From assembly GCA_937146645.1 (NCBI GenBank), contig CAKZRQ010000051.1, positions 62,001-126,000 on the forward strand: 64,000 nt of DNA. The letters run 5' to 3'. The DNA is from an uncultured Cyclobacteriaceae bacterium. GTDB taxonomy: Bacteria; Bacteroidota; Bacteroidia; Cytophagales; Cyclobacteriaceae. The notes under the pieces were generated by a model, which worked only from the letters and a program-made list of their open reading frames with translations, was not told where the DNA came from and ran no database searches. This document shows positions 52,207 through 62,580 of this stretch, piece by piece. Each line of letters begins with the position of its first letter. Positions within the stretch are counted from its first letter, which is position 1. The position numbers were made by a program, and so were the translations under genes.

Positions 52207-55200
52207 CTACTTCCCAAAAAGTACTCCAACGCCCATTTCACCAGCCATCTTATTGAAGGCAGGGACTTCCGTTTCAATCAAGTTCTTTCCTTCTTTTTCT
52301 AATTCAAGCCACTCTTGCCAAAGCTCCGCATAGCGCTTCTTGGAGCCTCCTGTGATTTTGGGAATGCTACTTTCGGATTGGTTGATCATAAAGAGGTAAT
52401 TGGCTGTAAACTTATTTGGGAAATTCTCCACATCATCATAGGCCTTGCTTCTTCGCTGTACCATTTTTTCGTCCCATGCTTTTAAGGATGCCATTAATTC
52501 TTCTCCAGCTGATCTGAGTTCTACTTTATCCTCCATGCCCTCCAATTTTCCTAATAGAGTTTGAAGTTGATCCTGGTAGGCTTTGGCTTGGTTCACCATA
52601 CCATGCATCACTCTGATTTCCTCTTCCCGGGCCGTCATAAATTCATCATACTCCTGGTATTCGGCCATGGTGATCTCGAAGTCTGGATTTGGATTGACTT
52701 TGGCGGTAGCCGAAACCTCTCCTGAATCCGTAATTAAGGTGATTTCATAATCTCCGGGTATCACCGCGTGTCCACCGAAGCCCGCTTCGATATAGGCCGT
52801 AGGAATACCGGGCATTCCATCATGGCTAAGGTTCCAGACAAATCGATTCAAACCGGGTTTTTTACTTAAAACTGGTTCCGGAGAAGGGCCACCGGCATAG
52901 CTCTGAAAATCGGTATCTACCTTGGAAGTCAAGTTTCTGATCACCTTTCCAGCTGAATTTTTAATCTCAATTTGAATATCGGTGGAATCGGCAAAATCAT
53001 CAGGGAGCTGGTAATAAATAACCGAACCAAAGGCAGGATTGACTCCTTCAAAAGGATCCATGCCATCAAAATCTGAAATATCACTGGAGGACAACGGACT
53101 ATAATATGGAGCCAGAATTGCATCATCTGGAGTAAAAATTTTCAAGTTCTGATCATTTTCATCCCATTCTCTGAGCAGATTCAAGTCGTCCAATATCCAG
53201 AAAGATCTTCCCGAGGTAGCTACGACTAAATCATTATGAGCAACCTTTAAATCTGTTATCGGGCTGACGGGAAGATTGAGTTGAAGAGGCTTCCAGCCTT
53301 GTCCACCATTTTGAGAGAAATAGACACCAAGCTCAGTTCCTGCAAATAGTAAATCCGGATTGCTGGTATCCTCGCGAACTACCCTAGTAAATGCTCCGCT
53401 TGGGATTTCACCTGAAATATTGGTCCAGGATTTACCGTAATCAGTGCTTTTGTACAGTCCCGGAGTGTAATCATTGAATTTGTATCGAGTGGTGGCAATG
53501 TACACCGTGGCGGGATCGCTAGGAGAAACTTCGATGGCATTGATCAGGCATTCTTCTAATCCAGCGGGCGTGATATTCTCCCAGTTCTCTCCACCATCTC
53601 TAGTCAAGTGGACAAGGCCATCATCGCTACCTGCATAAATAAACCCTTTCTCATGAGGAGATTCAACCAGGTAGGAAAGGGTTCCATAGTTTTCTGCCCC
53701 AACTGCCTCATTGGTGTAGGGGATACCACCTTTTCCTTGCTTCTCCTTTTCATTTCTTGTCAGATCAGGTGAAGCGAGCTCCCATGAAATCCCACCGTCT
53801 CGAGAGCGCTGTACATATTGTGACCCATGATAAAACGTTCCAGGTTCATGTTGTGACCAAATGATCGGTGCATTCCAGTTATAGCGATATCGCATATCGC
53901 TGGCATCACGACCGAGGTACTGAATTGGATCAATCATTACCTTCGTTGAGCCCCCAGATTTCATATCCAGAAGCTCCACAGTGCCGAGATAGCTTCCGCC
54001 CATCACGTATCTGGGATCATCAGGATCAAAGGCTAAGAATGCGGATTCCCCTCCTGCGGAATGATTCCAGTGCTCATGAGAAATCCCTCCTCTACCTATT
54101 CCAATGCTTGAAATAACTACCGAAGAATTATCCTGCTGACCGCCGTAAATTCTGTAAGGGAACTGATTGTCCGTATTGATTCGATAGAACTGAGCCGTGG
54201 GCATGTTATTCTGTGGTGTCCATGTTTCCCCTCCATCGAAAGAAATAGATCCGCCGCCATCATCTGCTAAAACTATATTCTGAGAGTTTTTTGGATTGTA
54301 CCAAATATCATGGTAATCACCATGTGCCCCAGAAAGTCTTTCAAAGGTTCGGCCTCCGTCAATGGATTTGAGCATAGGAGCACTTTGGACGATTACCGTA
54401 TTCTCATTTTGCGGATCAGCAAAAACTTCAATGTAATACCAGGCTCTTTGAGTGAGTCTGTTATCCTTATTTATTAGCGTCCAGCTTTCTCCCGCATCAT
54501 TTGATACAAAAAGTCCTCCTGTATCCGCATAGGTGTCACTTTCGACTAGAGCGTACACCTTGTTTGAGTTAGCTCTGGAAACTGAAACCGCCATTTTTCC
54601 TTTTGCCTCTGGCAAACCATTATGAATCATGTTCCATGTTGCTCCACCATCCGTGGTTTTATATAAACCAGAACCAGGACCACCTGAAATCACCTGCCAG
54701 GGCTTTCTCTGATGCTCCCAAAGTGCGGCATACAGAACTTCAGGAGTGTTCATATCCATGCTTAATTCAACTGCTCCAGACTTCTCATCCAGGTAAAGAA
54801 CCTTCTCCCAATTTTCGCCACCATCAACTGATTTGTAAACTCCTCGTTCTTCATTTGGCTCGAAAAGAGCCCCTTGAGCAGCTACATAAACTATGTCGGG
54901 ATTGGTAGGGTGAATTTGTATTCTGGAGATATGCTGGGTTTCTTCAAGCCCCAGTTTCTTCCAGGTTTTCCCTGCATCGGTGGATTTATAAACCCCATCT
55001 CCATAGGAGGTCATTACTCCTCTGGGAGCGTGCTCACCCATTCCTACATAAACGATGTTTGGATTGCTCTCTGAAACGGCCACAGCCCCGACTGACCCTG
55101 TACCAAAGAATCCATCTGATATATTTTCCCAATGCTGACCTGCATTACTTGTTTTCCAAACACCACCACCGGTGGTTCCAAAATAGTAGGTCAGCGGATC

Positions 55201-55344
55201 GTCGACTACTCCAGTTGCGGTAACCGATCTACCTCCTCTGAAGGGACCGATATTTCTGTACTTAATGGGTAAAAGGTTTTCTACTTCTTGAGCAGAAGCA
55301 AAAAGTGAGGTGAAAACAAAAAGTGAAAGAATGACCTTCTTCAT
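52207..55344 (-). CDS. Large secreted BNR/Asp-box beta-propeller protein
   Basis: 1045 residues with a signal peptide ([16 protein letters not shown]) and at least nine Asp-box repeats (S/T-x-D-x-G-x-x-W/F), e.g. [32 protein letters not shown] and STDYGKSW. They form sortilin/VPS10-like propellers over about 30-720. A beta-sandwich-like stretch and a helical C-terminal region (about 930-1030) follow. Databases often call such proteins glycosyl hydrolases, but I see no catalytic glutamate/aspartate set that proves activity. It lacks an obvious type IX sorting domain. Single gene, followed by the sugar set on the same strand. Confidence 0.85.
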   Translation of the reverse strand: MKKVILSLFVFTSLFASAQEVENLLPIKYRNIGPFRGGRSVTATGVVDDPLTYYFGTTGGGVWKTSNAGQHWENISDGFFGTGSVGAVAVSESNPNIVYVGMGEHAPRGVMTSYGDGVYKSTDAGKTWKKLGLEETQHISRIQIHPTNPDIVYVAAQGALFEPNEERGVYKSVDGGENWEKVLYLDEKSGAVELSMDMNTPEVLYAALWEHQRKPWQVISGGPGSGLYKTTDGGATWNMIHNGLPEAKGKMAVSVSRANSNKVYALVESDTYADTGGLFVSNDAGESWTLINKDNRLTQRAWYYIEVFADPQNENTVIVQSAPMLKSIDGGRTFERLSGAHGDYHDIWYNPKNSQNIVLADDGGGSISFDGGETWTPQNNMPTAQFYRINTDNQFPYRIYGGQQDNSSVVISSIGIGRGGISHEHWNHSAGGESAFLAFDPDDPRYVMGGSYLGTVELLDMKSGGSTKVMIDPIQYLGRDASDMRYRYNWNAPIIWSQHEPGTFYHGSQYVQRSRDGGISWELASPDLTRNEKEKQGKGGIPYTNEAVGAENYGTLSYLVESPHEKGFIYAGSDDGLVHLTRDGGENWENITPAGLEECLINAIEVSPSDPATVYIATTRYKFNDYTPGLYKSTDYGKSWTNISGEIPSGAFTRVVREDTSNPDLLFAGTELGVYFSQNGGQGWKPLQLNLPVSPITDLKVAHNDLVVATSGRSFWILDDLNLLREWDENDQNLKIFTPDDAILAPYYSPLSSSDISDFDGMDPFEGVNPAFGSVIYYQLPDDFADSTDIQIEIKNSAGKVIRNLTSKVDTDFQSYAGGPSPEPVLSKKPGLNRFVWNLSHDGMPGIPTAYIEAGFGGHAVIPGDYEITLITDSGEVSATAKVNPNPDFEITMAEYQEYDEFMTAREEEIRVMHGMVNQAKAYQDQLQTLLGKLEGMEDKVELRSAGEELMASLKAWDEKMVQRRSKAYDDVENFPNKFTANYLFMINQSESSIPKITGGSKKRYAELWQEWLELEKEGKNLIETEVPAFNKMAGEMGVGVLFGK

Positions 55345-55376
55345 GATCTTGGTTGATGGTTAAGGACATTCAATAA

Positions 55377-55411
55377 AAGAAAAAAGCATGACTAATTCAG
55401 CCATGCTTTTT
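55377..55411 (-). terminator. Terminator after the DUF6600 gene
   Basis: A perfect 10-bp stem AAAAAGCATG (55381-55390)/CATGCTTTTT (55402-55411). On the minus strand it ends the DUF6600 transcript before the BNR-protein gene. Confidence 0.8.
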
Positions 55412-55420
55412 GATTCGAGG

Positions 55421-56788
55421 TTAGTTTCTACTTCCTGACCTTCGGGATGAAGGTCGGGAAGTTCGACTACTTTCCTTACTGCTAGTTCTGGATGAACTCC
55501 TGGCTTTTGTGCTGGAAGACCTGCTTTTTGAGCTACTGGAATTTACCCTTGGAGAACTTGATCTGGATGAAGATCTGCTCACACTTGACCTTTGAGATCT
55601 TTGTGGTTTTGAAACGCTTGATCTGCTTTGCGAAGCTCTTGAGTTCACTCTAGGTGAAGAGGATCTGCTTGAAGCTGTACTTCTTTCACGTACTCGCTGG
55701 CTTTGACTAGGTTTTGCCGCAGTGGAATTCGATCTGCTTGATCTAGAGCTTACGCTGCTTCTGCCAGGACTGCCTGAAGATCTTGGATTACTTGATCTTG
55801 AACTCACGCCGCTTCGAGAAGAACTGGACCGTGAGGAGCTACTTCTAGCCGTAGATCTTTGGTTTCCGCTATAGGGCTGAACATCAAATCCACGCTGTGG
55901 ACTGGAGGTTCTCACGTCTGAGTTTCGACCAGAGTTTCTGTTAGAAGTGCTTCTTTGCACTCCTGATTGGCGACTTGAATTCCGTGAAGAATTTCTACTA
56001 TAAGAAATACCTCTGTCGGAAGGGGTTCTTGAACTTCTGCTGTTCACCTGTGATCCAGATCGTGCCAGAGGTCTTCCGCTTTGTGAAACAACCTGACGAC
56101 CTCGGACGCCATTGCTTTGAGTTCTGTAGGTCGGGACTCGATTATTAGTCACTCGTTGAAGCTCTCGTCTGGATGGACCCGCGATGTACCTATTATCATT
56201 GTAGACTACGGTATTATTGATGATCGTTGTCTGATTATAAATCCTTACGCGATTTCTCCTTGGTGGGCAAAACCTAAAGACATTATATGCATAGAGATTT
56301 GCTCTTGGAAGGAAAATAAAGCTTGAAAATGGAATCCCGAAGGAAACGCTGATGGATAAACCAGGTCTGAGCGGAGCCCAACCGTAATATCCGCCTCCGG
56401 TTCTCCAACTTACCCATGCGGGACCCCATTCATAGCCAGGTACCCATGCCCAGCTCCTATAATACTGGTCATAATACCATCTTCCATAATGAAAAGGCGC
56501 CCAACCCCAGTCGTAATAGGATACCCAAGTGTTACCGAATTCGGTCATTACCCAGTGTCCATCTGTAGCATAAGGGTGGAAATCGGGGCCTACTGCTGGA
56601 AGCCATACATATCCATGTCTTGAATCTCTTACCCAATCACCATAAGGCAATAATTCCGAGTAGAAGACATCGAATGAGATTCCTCGATTGTAGTGGGGGT
56701 TGGCTTTAGCCTTGAGGCCAAATCCAAAAATCAATAGGAAAACCAGTATGGGTGGGAGCCACCTGTGGGTGTTTTTTAGCCTTTTCAT
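55421..56788 (-). CDS. DUF6600-type secreted protein with Arg/Ser-rich tail
   Basis: A 455-residue exported protein. After a signal peptide (WLPPILVFLLIFGFGLKAKA) comes an aromatic-rich domain (about 30-185) with repeated Trp/Tyr/Gly units such as YGDWVRDSRHGYVWLP, YDWGWAPFHYGRWYYDQYY and WGPAWVSWRTGGGYYGWAPL, typical of DUF6600. The last 230 residues are almost only Ser, Arg, Gly, Asn and Pro, with SRSSSPRVNS twice. The tail is basic and disordered and could bind nucleic acid or anionic polymers outside the cell. Start ATG at 56788; 17 upstream codons are rejected as non-signal. Function unknown. Confidence 0.8.
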   Translation of the reverse strand: MKRLKNTHRWLPPILVFLLIFGFGLKAKANPHYNRGISFDVFYSELLPYGDWVRDSRHGYVWLPAVGPDFHPYATDGHWVMTEFGNTWVSYYDWGWAPFHYGRWYYDQYYRSWAWVPGYEWGPAWVSWRTGGGYYGWAPLRPGLSISVSFGIPFSSFIFLPRANLYAYNVFRFCPPRRNRVRIYNQTTIINNTVVYNDNRYIAGPSRRELQRVTNNRVPTYRTQSNGVRGRQVVSQSGRPLARSGSQVNSRSSRTPSDRGISYSRNSSRNSSRQSGVQRSTSNRNSGRNSDVRTSSPQRGFDVQPYSGNQRSTARSSSSRSSSSRSGVSSRSSNPRSSGSPGRSSVSSRSSRSNSTAAKPSQSQRVRERSTASSRSSSPRVNSRASQSRSSVSKPQRSQRSSVSRSSSRSSSPRVNSSSSKSRSSSTKARSSSRTSSKESSRTSRPSSRRSGSRN

Positions 56789-57147
56789 AATAGTTTGGTT
56801 TAGTAGTGGAAAATGTGGTGGTGGTTTTCCTTTATTCAATAGATGCAGAGTTCTAATGAATGGTTGCTTTAGTCACGACTAAAATCAGACCAAAGTTCTG
56901 ATATTGATTAAAAAAATAGAATAATCTTCTAAAAATTGATTTAAAACTAAATTAAATAGCTTAAAAAGCGCTGAGATATTTAAAATAAATTATTTTAAAA
57001 TTAGTCTTGAATAAAAATTTTATTAAAGTTGTTTCAAGGTTAAGTCTTTAATGACTGTGATAAATGTCGGGTATTTAACTCAACTTGTTTATCATAAACC
57101 ATGTCGAGTTTGGAGCGTTCATTTTGAGGCTAATCCTGTTTCTCCTC
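56789..57147. other. AT-rich divergent intergenic region with one inverted repeat
   Basis: It separates the DUF6600 gene from the glycosyltransferase gene. A perfect 7+2+7 inverted repeat TTTAGTC-AC-GACTAAA (56868-56883), about 80-95 bases before the DUF6600 start, looks like an operator. The remainder (about 56890-57080) is very AT-rich, and I see no consensus promoter pair in it. Confidence 0.5.
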
Positions 57148-57882
57148 ATGATAGATAAAGTTTCCTTTATTATTCCCGTTCATAATGAAGAGAGTGTCAT
57201 TGGGGAATGCCTGACTGCGATTTTTGAGATGGATGAGAATCCATATGAGGTGCTGGTGGTTGACGCGAATAGTGCGGATGGGACAGTGGAAATCGCGAGT
57301 AATTTTGATTGTAGAATTCTACAAAGCCCAACCAAGGGAAGAGCCGCTCAACTGGACTTTGGTTCGCGTCATGCCAGAGGATCTATCTTGGTTTATTTAC
57401 ATGCGGATACTTGCCCACATCCTGAGACCATTTCTCTGGTTACTCAAGCTTTAAAAAATCACGAGGTCGTACTGGGTGCATTCCAATCTATTATGCAGGG
57501 TGAAAAAAGTAGAAGGTTAATTAGTTTTCATAATGCCATTAAAACCTATTACGCCCCCTTCTTTTATAATCCTTATCGAAGTCTATTTAAGGGATTGAGG
57601 CTGCTTTTTGGGGATCAGGTGATGTTTTGCCGCAAGGCTGATTATCTAAGGTCTGGCGGTTTCGATTTGACCGAAAAAGTAATGGAGGAAGCTGCCTTTT
57701 GCCTTAGAATGAATCAACTGGGTAGGATCATTCAGTTGAACGAAAAGGTTTTTTCCTCTGATCGTCGCGTTGTCGAATGGGGTCCTTTGAAGGCACATTT
57801 CTTATACATTGCCATTTGTGCCGCGTGGGGTTTAGGGGTTTCTTCAGAAAGACTGGCAAAGCTTTATCCTGATATTCGATAG
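57148..57882 (+). CDS. Family 2 glycosyltransferase, TIGR04283-like
   Basis: A 244-residue GT-A fold enzyme: SFIIPVHNEESVIGECL (6-22), VLVVDANSADGT with the nucleotide-sugar aspartate D39, SPTKGRAAQLDFG, and the metal motif HAD (D87). The acceptor part includes GDQVMFCRK. It matches the glycosyltransferase subgroup first noted near selenium-related radical-SAM genes; no such neighbour is present. I chose the ATG at 57148 because the family begins right at the first beta-strand; the 21 codons upstream look like leader. Stand-alone gene. Confidence 0.82.
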   Translation: MIDKVSFIIPVHNEESVIGECLTAIFEMDENPYEVLVVDANSADGTVEIASNFDCRILQSPTKGRAAQLDFGSRHARGSILVYLHADTCPHPETISLVTQALKNHEVVLGAFQSIMQGEKSRRLISFHNAIKTYYAPFFYNPYRSLFKGLRLLFGDQVMFCRKADYLRSGGFDLTEKVMEEAAFCLRMNQLGRIIQLNEKVFSSDRRVVEWGPLKAHFLYIAICAAWGLGVSSERLAKLYPDIR

Positions 57883-57910
57883 CCTTTTTATTGCTGAACC
57901 GAATTCTTTT

Positions 57911-58906
57911 CTAGTTTTTGCTTTTTGTGATTTCATCCATTACCCAATTGGCTCTCGAGCCTGAAATCCCGGTTGAGTAGCACTTACCTTTACCTCTTAA
58001 TTCAGAAATTATGGACGCGATCAAAGGTTCTTGAATGTGGGCAGGTAGCTCATAAGACTCTCTCTCCCAATCCTTACCTTCTCTTTTGATTTGAAATTCT
58101 CCCTTTCCAAAAGTGGCGAAATGAATTTCACCCTTACTACCTATGATTTGGGTTTCATCAGTTTCAGAACCAGTGGCCGTGGTGAAACACCAATTACCCG
58201 AACCCAAAATCCCATTCTCAAATGCAAAGCTTCCCACGACCATATCCTCGGCTTCGTATCGACCGGCTTGGTTCGTGGCATAACCAGAGGCTTTTTGGAT
58301 AGGGCCAAAGAAAAAGTCCAATAGATCCAATTGGTGAGAGGCTAAATCAAAAAAGTAACCACCACCTGATATTTCCGGAATGACCCTCCAGTTTGAGTCT
58401 GTATGTGCCAATAGGTCCATGGACAGTGATTGCTTGAGATTGATATGGACAGTTCTGACGCTTCCTATTTCACCTTGGTCTAAGAGCTCTTTTATTCGAA
58501 GAAAATGAGGCAAGGCTCGGCGATAGTAAGCTACGAAGAGAGGAACATCGTTCTCTTCACAAGCCACGATCATCTGTTCGCATTCGGCAAAGGTTCTGGC
58601 CATGGGTTTTTCGACATAGACCAGTTTTCCTGCTGTTGCAGCCTTCACCGTAAGCTCCAAATGATACTTTGGAGGTGTGGCAATGTAGATCGCATTCACC
58701 TTTGGATCATTGATTAATTGATCCGCATCCAAATACCACTTATTTATTCCATGTCGTTTTGCATAGTCCTCAGCTTTGGCAGCATCCCTACGCATCACAG
58801 CTTCTATTCTGCTATGAGGGATAATTTGCATGGCAGGGGCTGATTTTACTTCACAGACATTCCCAACACCAAGAATTCCCCATGAAATATCAGAAAGACT
58901 TCCCAT
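57911..58906 (-). CDS. Gfo/Idh/MocA-family NAD(P)-dependent oxidoreductase
   Basis: A 331-residue dehydrogenase: Rossmann motif GILGVG (10-15), the cofactor-site EKPMAR near residue 98-103, and the C-terminal alpha/beta domain with GGGYFFDLASHQLDLLDFFF carrying the catalytic-type DxxxH pair. Enzymes of this family oxidise sugars, inositol or bile pigments. It starts one base after the zinc alcohol dehydrogenase, in an operon that also has an ADP-ribosylglycohydrolase lipoprotein and a serine hydrolase. The substrate is not evident. Confidence 0.85.
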   Translation of the reverse strand: MGSLSDISWGILGVGNVCEVKSAPAMQIIPHSRIEAVMRRDAAKAEDYAKRHGINKWYLDADQLINDPKVNAIYIATPPKYHLELTVKAATAGKLVYVEKPMARTFAECEQMIVACEENDVPLFVAYYRRALPHFLRIKELLDQGEIGSVRTVHINLKQSLSMDLLAHTDSNWRVIPEISGGGYFFDLASHQLDLLDFFFGPIQKASGYATNQAGRYEAEDMVVGSFAFENGILGSGNWCFTTATGSETDETQIIGSKGEIHFATFGKGEFQIKREGKDWERESYELPAHIQEPLIASIISELRGKGKCYSTGISGSRANWVMDEITKSKN

Positions 58907-58907
58907 C

Positions 58908-59948
58908 TTAATTGAATCTATTGATCATCAACATTCCTTGATCTTGAAATTCACCAAGGTTTGGAAGGGCCTCGACCGCTTGATCCAAGCTTATGGAAGA
59001 TCCTATTAGCTTTTGAGGCTTGAGTTTCCCAATATTGATCATTTCAATCATTTCCGGATAGGCGTGAGCTTGCATTCCATGACTTCCAAGGATTTCTAAC
59101 TCATTGGCTACGACCAGATGCATAGGAATTTCAGGGTTAGCCTCATCGCCGGCTAATAAACCTATTTGAATATGCTTTCCTCTTTTTTGAAGAGATGCAA
59201 CAGAATTCCAACTCGTAACCTTGCTTCCAAGTGCATCAATGGAGACATGTGCTCCACCTTTTGTGATTTCATGAATCGACTCGGGAACATTTTTGAAAGC
59301 ACCGTTTATTGTGAAATTTGCTCCGGCAGCTTTGGCCATAGCCAATTTATCTTCAGAAATATCGACTGCAATCACTATAGCTCCTAAAGCAGTTGCGATC
59401 ATAATGGCTGACAGGCCAACACCTCCGCACCCATGAACTGCCACAAATTCTCCTCCTTTTACCTTTCCCTGTGCCACCACACCACGGTATGAAGTAGCAA
59501 ATCGGCAACCCAGAGCAGCGGCAGCGTCAAAGCTGATTTCATCGGAAAGCTCAATCAAATTGGTGTCCGCTCTAAATACTGCTACATATTCTGCAAAAGA
59601 GCCCCAATGTGTGAAGCCTGGCTGAAATTGAAAATCACATATTTGTTGGTTTCCGCTTTGACAAGTGGGACAAGTACCACACGCGCAGACAAATGGTGCA
59701 GTGACTCGATCCCCTACTTTCCAGTTTTTGACCTCACTTCCAACCTCTGCAATCACTCCTGAAAATTCATGTCCCGGGACATGGGGCAGAGCAATATCGT
59801 GATCATGACCCATCCATCCATGCCAGTCACTTCTGCAAAGTCCAGTTGATTTAACCTCTAAAATCACCCCATCTTTTGAGCAATCAGGATCATTTACCCT
59901 TGATACTTTTGGCTTCTGACGGAACTGCTCTACGAGTAAGGCCTTCAT
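58908..59948 (-). CDS. Zinc-dependent alcohol dehydrogenase
   Basis: A 346-residue medium-chain dehydrogenase: catalytic zinc ligands C38 and H60-E61 (GHEFSG), a structural-zinc lobe with C90, C93, C96 and C104 ([17 protein letters not shown]), and the NAD-binding [10 protein letters not shown]. It oxidises alcohols or polyols with NAD(P). It is transcribed with the Gfo/Idh/MocA gene (one-base gap), and the ADP-ribosylglycohydrolase gene ends 12 bases upstream. Substrate not predictable from sequence alone. Confidence 0.88.
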   Translation of the reverse strand: MKALLVEQFRQKPKVSRVNDPDCSKDGVILEVKSTGLCRSDWHGWMGHDHDIALPHVPGHEFSGVIAEVGSEVKNWKVGDRVTAPFVCACGTCPTCQSGNQQICDFQFQPGFTHWGSFAEYVAVFRADTNLIELSDEISFDAAAALGCRFATSYRGVVAQGKVKGGEFVAVHGCGGVGLSAIMIATALGAIVIAVDISEDKLAMAKAAGANFTINGAFKNVPESIHEITKGGAHVSIDALGSKVTSWNSVASLQKRGKHIQIGLLAGDEANPEIPMHLVVANELEILGSHGMQAHAYPEMIEMINIGKLKPQKLIGSSISLDQAVEALPNLGEFQDQGMLMINRFN

Positions 59949-59960
59949 GCGTTTTATAAA

Positions 59961-61349
59961 TTAATTCTCAGGGATATACCAAACATCCTTTACAAGGTCA
60001 ACCCCACCTTCCATGCGTTCCTGAACCATTCGGTCAACAATGAAGACTCCTGTCTGAGCCATATTTTCAAACGAATCTATTCCATCATTAGGGAAACCTC
60101 CACGAGTCCGATGAATATTAAATGTTTCTGAAAGGTCCGTTCCAAAGGCTTTTTCTACACCCTCCTTACCTATCATAAATCCCAGTAAACCGCCCCAGGT
60201 AGCCGTAGGATTATCCGAATCCCAGCCAGCCAAAACACCAATTTTTATTGTTTCTACTAAATCTCCTTCTCCATAAAATAAACTCACCATACTTGCGCCA
60301 AAATTGATGCCTCCGGCAAAGCAGCCATGACAAACCGGGTCTTTTTCATACCAGTCATATCCAGCCTCCTGATTGATTTGATACTTAATGTGTAAGCTAT
60401 CTCTTGTTGTTTCCCAGGCCACTCCTTCTTCATAACTCTTCTTCACGAAATCATACATGCTGGCTACAGCAGAGCCGTCCGGTAAAGTTTTTCTTCCTTC
60501 TTCAGCAAGCCACATCACTTGATCTTTCATGGACTGACTTTGATCGACTGAAGCTGCCAGCGAATACATGGTCACGTAAAACTGAGCAGCCCATTCGGCA
60601 TTTTCTCTCGCTGTGGTTCTAATTGGAAGTTCTGCGATTTCCCTAGCTAGTTCAGGCTTGGTCGGCGCAAAGAAACCAAAGATTTCCGTGGTGAGTTGAG
60701 CATCGATCATTTCGTAATCTTTGTTGTTTTCAGGATCACTTGTCGCTGGAGGCACAAGGCCTTGTTCTCTCATCAAATCATGCGCAGTTTGATTGGAAAC
60801 CCAGAGATAGTTTTCAGGCGTTTCACCGTCATCAGCTCTGAATGGGGTGTTTTCATCAGAGTAGATATGCTCCATCCAGCCATCCTTAATCTGCTCTCCT
60901 GAAAGCTGAGTGGTCTGGTTGGTATACATAAGCCATTGATAGATATATTCTATATCTGTGTCATCATCAGCTCCCCAGGGCTCGCCACCTTTAGTGAGAA
61001 CAAAATCTATGGTTCTCTCTTGAGCAGATTCTTCCCAAATAGCGGGTCCATCGGGACCGCCCCATGCTTCTCGAGTATAAAATCCCGCTCCTTTTCCATT
61101 GATTCCTTCACCCCCGATCTTGTCCATTTCTGTGACTAATCCAGTCCAGTTTGCAATGCATTGGGCCAGCCAAAAGCCGTAAAGTTTATCCGCATATTCT
61201 GATCTTGAAATCACTAGGTCGTTTTCACCCGGGCTGTAATCTGCGTAGTTCAAGTTTGGGTCTTTTGCTCCGGTTATTTCTTCTTTAGGGGCCTCACAGG
61301 CCAAAGCCAATGCGTATATCAAAAGGAGTGAGGTGATTTTACTTTTCAT
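59961..61349 (-). CDS. ADP-ribosylglycohydrolase-family lipoprotein
   Basis: A 462-residue lipoprotein (Cys18 in YALALAC) with the ARH fold. Metal-binding aspartates appear in GADDDTDIEY (D128-D132) and GWDSDNPTATWGG (D377, D379), which match the paired DDxT/DxDT motifs of dinuclear-Mg enzymes. True ARHs remove ADP-ribose from proteins in the cytosol; an exported lipoprotein more likely acts on nucleosides, ribosides or polymers outside. It lies in a four-gene operon with two dehydrogenases and a serine hydrolase. Confidence 0.82.
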   Translation of the reverse strand: MKSKITSLLLIYALALACEAPKEEITGAKDPNLNYADYSPGENDLVISRSEYADKLYGFWLAQCIANWTGLVTEMDKIGGEGINGKGAGFYTREAWGGPDGPAIWEESAQERTIDFVLTKGGEPWGADDDTDIEYIYQWLMYTNQTTQLSGEQIKDGWMEHIYSDENTPFRADDGETPENYLWVSNQTAHDLMREQGLVPPATSDPENNKDYEMIDAQLTTEIFGFFAPTKPELAREIAELPIRTTARENAEWAAQFYVTMYSLAASVDQSQSMKDQVMWLAEEGRKTLPDGSAVASMYDFVKKSYEEGVAWETTRDSLHIKYQINQEAGYDWYEKDPVCHGCFAGGINFGASMVSLFYGEGDLVETIKIGVLAGWDSDNPTATWGGLLGFMIGKEGVEKAFGTDLSETFNIHRTRGGFPNDGIDSFENMAQTGVFIVDRMVQERMEGGVDLVKDVWYIPEN

Positions 61350-61366
61350 GCTTCAGGGTTTTGGTT

Positions 61367-62401
61367 TTATTTATAATTCAGCCAATCCGCAGCGGGTTGG
61401 GGATCAGTCATAAATTCACCCACAAATTCGCGAACAGGAATCAATCCGTTCTCACTATTTGTCAGGTAAATTACCGCATCTTTGGTTTCAATATTTGCTG
61501 TGAAATAGCCTCTAAAAGTCCAATTATCTCCCCATTGGAAAATCTGAGGACCCCCTTCGGTCATCTGTATGCCAACTCCTAGTCCCCAAAAAATCTTTGG
61601 TTCATCTTCTTTAGGTTGGGTGGTTTTCACAGGAGTAAACATAAGCTCTCGTGTCTCATCTGAAATGGCGTCCCCAGACATCAAAGCGATAAGAAACTTA
61701 CCATAATCTCCAGCTGTGGTTTGCAAAGAAGCGGCTGCATTTTCCTGGCTAATTCTGTTCTTCTCTCGAGAAACCCCATTCTTTCGATAAGAAATGCTGT
61801 AGTTGTCTTCGAACTCAGGGCAAAAAACGTAGCTGGAGCGGGTCATTCCCAAGGGACCGAATACATATTCCTGAGCGATTTCATCGAGGCGTTTCTGCTT
61901 TAAATGCTCTACCACTCGCTGCAACCAAACATAACCCTCGCCGGAATAGCTGTATTTCTCACCAGGTTCGAATAAGAATTTGAGCTTCTTTTTTCTCCAA
62001 TTCGGCAAACCACTTGTATGGCTCAGAATCATTTTGGCGGTGACGCCAAGGTGTCTCTTTTCATTAGCAACATCCGGATACTCGTAATATTCATGAAGAG
62101 GTCGATCCAAGTCTATCGTGCCCTCATCGACCAACTGCATCACAATGTAGGCGAAAATCGGCTTGCTTAAGGATGCCGCTGAAAAGACCGTTTCCTGGTC
62201 CACGACTTCAGAATCATTCTTCTTGCCCTGACCTGTTTCAAGATTGATTTCTCCAGATTTCACATAGGTCAAAGAAATCCCGGGGATTTCATTCTCCTCC
62301 ATAATCTCTGCGAGTTCAACCACTTCATTTAAGCCTTGCGAAGCCGCTTCTCCAACAAAACCAAAGAGAAGTAGAATCACTAGAAATTTGAGCTCATTCA
62401 T
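61367..62401 (-). CDS. Serine beta-lactamase-fold hydrolase (second)
   Basis: A 344-residue exported protein (signal LVILLLFGFVGEAAS) with S77-x2-K80 in SAASLSKP, Y152 in SYSGEGY and a WGD third box (QWGDNWTF). This is the PBP4*/class C-like fold; activity is probably an esterase or D-amino peptidase. It is the first gene of the operon ending with the Gfo/Idh/MocA oxidoreductase; the stop is 17 bases before the ADP-ribosylglycohydrolase start. It is more compact than the paralogue at 45113-46351 and not closely alike outside the motifs. Confidence 0.85.
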   Translation of the reverse strand: MNELKFLVILLLFGFVGEAASQGLNEVVELAEIMEENEIPGISLTYVKSGEINLETGQGKKNDSEVVDQETVFSAASLSKPIFAYIVMQLVDEGTIDLDRPLHEYYEYPDVANEKRHLGVTAKMILSHTSGLPNWRKKKLKFLFEPGEKYSYSGEGYVWLQRVVEHLKQKRLDEIAQEYVFGPLGMTRSSYVFCPEFEDNYSISYRKNGVSREKNRISQENAAASLQTTAGDYGKFLIALMSGDAISDETRELMFTPVKTTQPKEDEPKIFWGLGVGIQMTEGGPQIFQWGDNWTFRGYFTANIETKDAVIYLTNSENGLIPVREFVGEFMTDPQPAADWLNYK

Positions 62402-62534
62402 TTATGCGTTGGGTTTAGTTTTTCTGAATTTAAGGGTTTTAGTCAAGGACATTTCGAACGTAGGGAAAAATCTCTAGATCCTTCCATTCTAGCCCTCAGC
62501 TTAGCTTTTTCCGAAACGACTGAAAAAGTTTCTA

Positions 62535-62558
62535 GTGGTTTGTGAAGACACAAACCAC
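62535..62558 (-). terminator. Hairpin after the DinB-like gene, possible terminator
   Basis: A perfect 10-bp stem GTGGTTTGTG/CACAAACCAC with a 4-base loop, 22 bases past the stop on the minus strand. The T-run comes only 8 bases later, so termination is uncertain. Confidence 0.5.
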
Positions 62559-62580
62559 GGCTGGAGTGGAAATTGCGCCT

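Noticed and set aside
52207..55344. Glycoside hydrolase activity for the BNR-repeat protein
   Set aside because: Asp-box repeats show a propeller fold but no catalytic residue set could be identified, so only the fold is reported.
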